Source: a virus
DNA: 55,431 nucleotides
Strand: one strand, 5' to 3'
IMG/VR virus record: IMGVR_UViG_3300039310_000426
Location: 1 to 55,431 of that record
Shown here: positions 51,882 through 55,431 of the stretch, piece by piece
How the letters are laid out: each line of letters opens with the position of its first letter
Position numbering within the stretch: the stretch's first letter is position 1
Notes under the pieces: model-generated
What the model was told of the DNA's origin: nothing
Databases searched by the model: none
The model's input: only the letters and a program-made list of their open reading frames with translations
Position numbers and translations under genes: made by a program

Positions 51882-52474
51882 GCATCCCCCGCATAATCCA
51901 CCGTGTCATTCCGGCCCAGACGCCGTTGAGCGAGGAGATCGAGGGCTGGTGGCGGGGGTGGGAGGAGTTGCACCCGGGCTGGGAGTTCCACACCTGGCCG
52001 GATCAGCCCAACATGGCGGAGTTCCCGCGCACCTCGCCCCACATGGAGAGCTGCGCGGGGGTGCAGCGGGCCGACCTCATCCGCCTCGAGGCGCTCCTCA
52101 TCCACGGCGGCATCTACCTGGACGACGACGTGGCCCCGGTGCGCCGGCTGGATCCGCTGCTCGCCCTGCGCGGCTTCAGCGCCTGGGAGAGCCCGAGCAT
52201 CGTCTGCACCGCCGCGCTGGGCGCTGAGCCCGGTCACCCGGCGATCGAGGAGGCCATGGCGCTCTGCATCGAGCGCGTGGACCAGGGGGCCGGGCCCTGG
52301 GAGACGGGACCGGGGGTGGCCACCCAGGTGTACCCGAACCGCACCGACTGGATCTGCCTGCCCCCGGGGACCTTCTACCCGTACTACATCGACCAGCGGG
52401 AGCGCCGGGACGAGGACTTCTCGCTCCTCCCCTGGTGCTTCGGCGTCCACCACTGGGCCGGGTCATGGCTGTGA
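51878..52474 (+). CDS. GT32-type glycosyltransferase
   Basis: 198 residues. Starts IPRIIHRVIP (the IPKIIHQ-like start of GT32), then ADLIRLEALLIHGGIYLDDDV with the metal-binding DXD at residues 82-84, and HPAIEEAM. Family enzymes transfer hexose from a nucleotide sugar. It overlaps both methyltransferases. Confidence 0.85.
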   Translation: MSIPRIIHRVIPAQTPLSEEIEGWWRGWEELHPGWEFHTWPDQPNMAEFPRTSPHMESCAGVQRADLIRLEALLIHGGIYLDDDVAPVRRLDPLLALRGFSAWESPSIVCTAALGAEPGHPAIEEAMALCIERVDQGAGPWETGPGVATQVYPNRTDWICLPPGTFYPYYIDQRERRDEDFSLLPWCFGVHHWAGSWL

Positions 52475-52956
52475 GGCTCAACCTCGGTTCAGGCACGCAC
52501 CCGACCCCGGAGGACTGGATCGCCATCGACAGCCTGCCCCAGCCGGAGCGCGTCGACGTGGTGGCCGACGTGGGTGCCCTGCCCTTCGCGGACGGCTGCG
52601 CGGAGCGCCTCTACGCCGGCCACCTCCTGGAGCACATCCCGCTGGACCGCCTGGGGGCGGTGCTCGGCGAGTGGCGGCGGGTGCTGGCCCCCGGGGGCAT
52701 CCTGGCGGTGGTCGGCCCCGACATCGACCGGGCCGTCAGCCAGGGACAGGCGCAGGACCTCCTCGAGGCGATCATCGCCCACGGCGAGGGGCCGGGGGGC
52801 CACGCCTGGACCTGCAGCGCCCGCGTGCTCGACTACCTGCTCCGCCTCCACGGCTGGACGCCCGAGGAGGTCCCGGTGGCGAGCGTCTGCCCGCCGGAGT
52901 GGCCCAACCCCGTGCCCGGCGCTGCGTGGCAGCTCGCCTTCCTGGTCCGCCCATGA
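52465..52956 (+). CDS. Class I SAM-dependent methyltransferase (paralogue)
   Basis: 163 residues; the ATG at 52465 aligns with the paralogue's start. LNLGSGTHPTPEDWIAIDSL, LPFADGCAERLYAGHLLEHI and VVGPDIDRA match the protein at 51378 closely. Duplicate enzymes flanking a glycosyltransferase suggest two methylations of one glycan. Confidence 0.8.
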   Translation: MAVRLNLGSGTHPTPEDWIAIDSLPQPERVDVVADVGALPFADGCAERLYAGHLLEHIPLDRLGAVLGEWRRVLAPGGILAVVGPDIDRAVSQGQAQDLLEAIIAHGEGPGGHAWTCSARVLDYLLRLHGWTPEEVPVASVCPPEWPNPVPGAAWQLAFLVRP

Positions 52957-53738
52957 GCGTCGTCGCGGTGGGCACGGTGCGCGATGAGCAGGACATCATC
53001 GGCACCACCGTCGAGCACCTGCTGGCCGAGGTGGATCTGGTGATCGTGGAGGATCACCTGAGCCAGGACGCAACCCCGCGCATCCTGGAGGGGCTCAGGA
53101 GGATCTACCCGGAGCAACTCCTGGTGCTCACCGACACCTCGCCGCTCTTCGACCAGGCGGGCCGCATGAACACCCTGGCGAGGCTCGCCCTGGAGCGCGG
53201 GGCGGACTGGGTCGTGCCCTTCGACGCCGACGAGATCTGGTACTCGCCCACCGGGTGGCCGCTGCGCGAGCTGCTGTCCCCGAGTTTCGCCGCCGATGTG
53301 TGCATGGCGACGGTGTGGGAGCACACCCCCGATCCCAACGACCCCGGCGCGCTCCTCCGGCACCGCCATGTCCTGCCCTGGCCGTGGGAGAAGGTCTGCT
53401 ACCGCCCCACCCCCGACACCCACCTCTGGATCGGCCAGCACGGCGTGGAGGGCGCGGGCGACCGGGTCGACCACCGCGCGGTGGCGATGCGCCATCTGCC
53501 CTGGCGCACGAAGGCCCAGGCGCGCCGGCGCGTCCACCGCGACGCCGTGAGCGACCTCGGTGAGACGGCCCCCCTGCACGGCGAGAACATCGCCAGGTAC
53601 CGCGCCATGGACGCGGACGAGTCGCTCTTTCAGGCCCTCTGGGCGGCCGTCATGGCGGAGCCCTGGACAGACGACCCCGTGCCGCTGCGTCGCCCCGCCC
53701 CGCCCCTCAGCTACGGCCCCGGCGACGACCTGGCATGA
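52953..53738 (+). CDS. GT2-type glycosyltransferase
   Basis: 261 residues. VVAVGTVRDEQDIIGTTVEH, VDLVIVEDHLSQDATPRIL and VVPFDADEIWY with the DXD-like DADE match the glycosyltransferase family 2 (Glyco_tranf_2_4) fold. The C-terminal part, MRHLPWRTKAQARRRVHRDA, is typical of the same family. It adds a sugar to a glycan or protein acceptor. Confidence 0.85.
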   Translation: MSVVAVGTVRDEQDIIGTTVEHLLAEVDLVIVEDHLSQDATPRILEGLRRIYPEQLLVLTDTSPLFDQAGRMNTLARLALERGADWVVPFDADEIWYSPTGWPLRELLSPSFAADVCMATVWEHTPDPNDPGALLRHRHVLPWPWEKVCYRPTPDTHLWIGQHGVEGAGDRVDHRAVAMRHLPWRTKAQARRRVHRDAVSDLGETAPLHGENIARYRAMDADESLFQALWAAVMAEPWTDDPVPLRRPAPPLSYGPGDDLA

Positions 53739-54217
53739 CGCGGGTGAGGACGCTGGAGGAGCGTTTCTGGCTCAAGGTCAGTAGGGACGGCCCGCTCCCG
53801 TCGCTGCGGCCTGAACTAGGGCCGTGCTGGCTCTGGACGGCGTCTCTCGACACGAAGGGTTACGGCCAGCTCAACGCGGGCAGACGAGGGGCCGGGATGG
53901 TGCGGGCCCACCGGGTTGCGTATGAATTGGCCTATGGCGCCCTGCCTGCGGGCCGGGAGTTGGATCACCTCTGTCGGCGCAGATCCTGTGTCAATCCGGC
54001 ACATCTCGAAGCCGTCAGTCGCGCCGAGAACATGAGACGCGGCCTGATCGGGGAGGGACGCCGCCGCTGGGTCGCCTCCATCACCCATTGTCGGCGCGGA
54101 CACCCCTATGACCCCGCCAACACCTATCACCATCCGCCCCACGGCACGCGCATTTGCCGCCAGTGTCAGCGGGATCGGGAGCGTCGCAAGAGGGAGGCTG
54201 TGCCGTGCGCTTCGTGA
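53735..54217 (+). CDS. HNH endonuclease (homing type)
   Basis: 160 residues. CWLWTASLDTKGYGQLNAGR followed by MVRAHRVAYELAYG, then the HNH core ELDHLCRRRSCVNPAHLEAV. A Cys/His zinc-like tail (CRRGHPY ... CRQCQRDRERRKRE) follows. This form is typical of free-standing phage homing nucleases. It sits inside the glycan cassette next to an intein-bearing gene, as homing elements often do. Confidence 0.88.
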   Translation: MTRVRTLEERFWLKVSRDGPLPSLRPELGPCWLWTASLDTKGYGQLNAGRRGAGMVRAHRVAYELAYGALPAGRELDHLCRRRSCVNPAHLEAVSRAENMRRGLIGEGRRRWVASITHCRRGHPYDPANTYHHPPHGTRICRQCQRDRERRKREAVPCAS

Positions 54218-55431
54218 TGCCCTACACCCACCTCAGCGAGGAGGTCACCGCCCGCCTGGATGCCAGCGGCCACCCGTTCGAGCGCTGCGATGTCTCGGGC
54301 TCCATCTTCGACTACTCGGCGCTCATGGAGGGGCTCTGGCAGCCGTCCACCCCGGGGATCGTGCTGGTGGAGCACGACGTGGTGATCGAGCCGGGCTCTG
54401 TGGATGAGTTGCTCGCCTGTCCCGAGGACTGGTGTGCCTTCCAGGTCGCCTACCTGGGCCAGGCGGAGGGCCATCCCGGGCTGGGCTGCGTCAAGTTCAG
54501 CCAGGCACTGATCGCCCGCCACCCCGATGCCATGGAGCTCGCTGGCCAGATCTGGGACGGCGAGCACCAGCCCCGGCACTGGTGCCTCACCCCCGACGCG
54601 CGGGTGCTGACCGCAGATGTGCGCTGGCGTCCTCTGGGGGAGGTGAGGGTGGGCGACCAACTCATCGCTGGCGAGGAGGAGCGCAGCCACGCCCCGGCCC
54701 GCCCGTACCGGCGCTACGTACCCTCCACCGTGGAGGCGGTCGCCACCACCCGAGCGAAGGTGCTGCGCATCGTCCTGGAGGACGGCACCGAGCTGCGGGC
54801 GACCGAGGATCACCGCTTCCTGGGGAGCCGTCCCCAGACCCGGGGCGAGATGCGCTGGCTCCGGGTGCGGTGGCGGGCGGCTCGCGACCTGGTGCCGGGG
54901 CGGGATCTTCTGTACCGGTACCTCACCCCCACGGCGCCGCTTGAGACCCGGGATGCGGGCTATCTCGCCGGTCTGTTCGATGGCGAGGGCTCCATGACCC
55001 GCAGCGGTCAGGATCTGAGCTTCTCCCAACTTCCCGGCCCCACCCTGGATGCGGCGGTGGCGACCATGACCCGCCTCAACTTCCGGGTGCATGTGGCCCC
55101 GAGCGGGGCTGGCCCACGCCTCGGTCGGCGGGTGCAGGTGGCCAGGATCAACGGCGGCATCGCTGAGCGGCTGCGCTTCCTCGCCGCCGTGAGACCGGAG
55201 CGGCTCATCGCGAAGCTGGACATCCAGGCGCTCGGCTGGCTGGAGGCCCATGAGCGGCTGCGCGTGGTGGCGGTGGAGCCCGCTGGCGAGCAGGACGTGG
55301 TCCAGATGCAGACCAGCTCTGGCACCTATCTCGCCGAGGGCTTCCTCTCCCACAACTGCCGGATCGACGCCTGGCTCCAGCAGCTGGTGCTGCCCGGCGT
55401 GGAGGCCTCCACGCTCGGCGCCAGCGGCTTC
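54205..55431 (+). CDS. Glycosyltransferase-like protein interrupted by an intein (3' end beyond the window)
   Basis: Partial. The GTG at 54205 has GGAGG 7 bases upstream; an ATG at 54217 (TGATG) is an alternative. N-extein of 126 residues: MPYTHLSEEVTARLDASGHP, IVLVEHDVVIEPG with an EHD metal-site-like motif, and GLGCVKFSQALIARHP, resembling phage glycosyltransferases. After the intein the host protein resumes CRIDAWLQQLVLPG and is cut by the window edge. The intein lies in ...RHW/CRIDAW, a conserved-looking site. Confidence 0.75.
   Translation, partial: MRFVMPYTHLSEEVTARLDASGHPFERCDVSGSIFDYSALMEGLWQPSTPGIVLVEHDVVIEPGSVDELLACPEDWCAFQVAYLGQAEGHPGLGCVKFSQALIARHPDAMELAGQIWDGEHQPRHWCLTPDARVLTADVRWRPLGEVRVGDQLIAGEEERSHAPARPYRRYVPSTVEAVATTRAKVLRIVLEDGTELRATEDHRFLGSRPQTRGEMRWLRVRWRAARDLVPGRDLLYRYLTPTAPLETRDAGYLAGLFDGEGSMTRSGQDLSFSQLPGPTLDAAVATMTRLNFRVHVAPSGAGPRLGRRVQVARINGGIAERLRFLAAVRPERLIAKLDIQALGWLEAHERLRVVAVEPAGEQDVVQMQTSSGTYLAEGFLSHNCRIDAWLQQLVLPGVEASTLGASGF
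54583..55356 (+). other. Intein with LAGLIDADG homing endonuclease domain
   Basis: 258 residues. It begins Cys1 (CLTPDARVLT, block A) and has GTELRATEDHRFLG with the block-B TxxH. A LAGLIDADG motif (YLAGLFDGEGS) lies near the middle. It ends GTYLAEGFLSHN followed by Cys+1. All splice residues are present (Cys1, block-B His, terminal His-Asn, Cys+1), so splicing should work. Only one LAGLIDADG block is obvious. Confidence 0.92.

Overview
The window is about 55 kb of very GC-rich DNA, packed with short genes. Most neighbours overlap by 4 bases (ATGA, GTGA or TGATG), many genes are unknown, and leaderless-type -10 boxes recur. It looks like part of a large dsDNA phage or phage-like element. The evidence is a D5-type primase-helicase, a tRNA, an RNA ligase, DNA methyltransferases, a probable 7-deazaguanine DNA-modification pair, several wall hydrolases, glycosyltransferases, an intein and orphan conserved phage families. 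I found no terminase, portal, tail tape-measure or conjugation ATPase, so the virion type is open. The host is inferred to be a high-GC Gram-positive-like bacterium (Actinomycetota, Chloroflexota or Dormibacterota type): one surface protein has a TP-rich stalk and a TGAG-type C-terminal anchor, and starts often follow TAnnnT boxes by 6-9 bases.

Layout. 1-5.0 kb: a RAMP-like protein, a small leftward operon, then rightward a DpdA-like transglycosylase, a VUT-family (queuosine-precursor) transporter and a serine recombinase. Next come two broken methyltransferase remnants around a membrane protein, and an XRE repressor with a palindromic operator. 5.0-15.8 kb: a long rightward run of small membrane, zinc-binding and hypothetical genes. 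From 11.2 to 14.9 kb almost every gene junction carries one recurring sequence (core AGCAGAGATTCCCATG), and the run contains a cytosine-C5 methyltransferase with a second conserved-looking frame inside it. 15.8-29.3 kb: leftward, with an AAA+ ATPase, a dozen membrane proteins, a permuted NlpC/P60-like hydrolase, tRNA-Pro(CGG), then an epimerase, an RNA ligase and small regulators.

29.4-30.5 kb: a rightward wall-anchored surface protein of lower GC. 30.5-38.9 kb: leftward, with two membrane-anchored wall hydrolases (lysozyme-like and CHAP), an array of six 13-bp palindromes at about 21-bp spacing (candidate origin or operator), winged-helix proteins, a DUF5131/Gp37-Gp68 protein and the primase-helicase. 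39.2-48.0 kb: rightward, with a toxin-antitoxin-like pair and then a series of unrelated basic proteins. Many of these end in the same His-rich tail (APxHTHxHGGR), whose codons also supply the next gene's Shine-Dalgarno; the series closes with a metallopeptidase-like protein and an endolysin. 48.1-55.4 kb: a long palindrome, a few structural-looking proteins, and a glycan cassette (two paralogous methyltransferases, a GT32-type and a GT2-type glycosyltransferase, an HNH nuclease) ending in a glycosyltransferase-like gene split by a complete intein and cut by the window edge.

The most unusual theme is repeated, frame-preserving sequence at gene ends. Four separate sets of unrelated neighbouring genes each share a 3'-terminal cassette, which suggests that gene ends here act as exchangeable modules, as protein sorting tags, or both.
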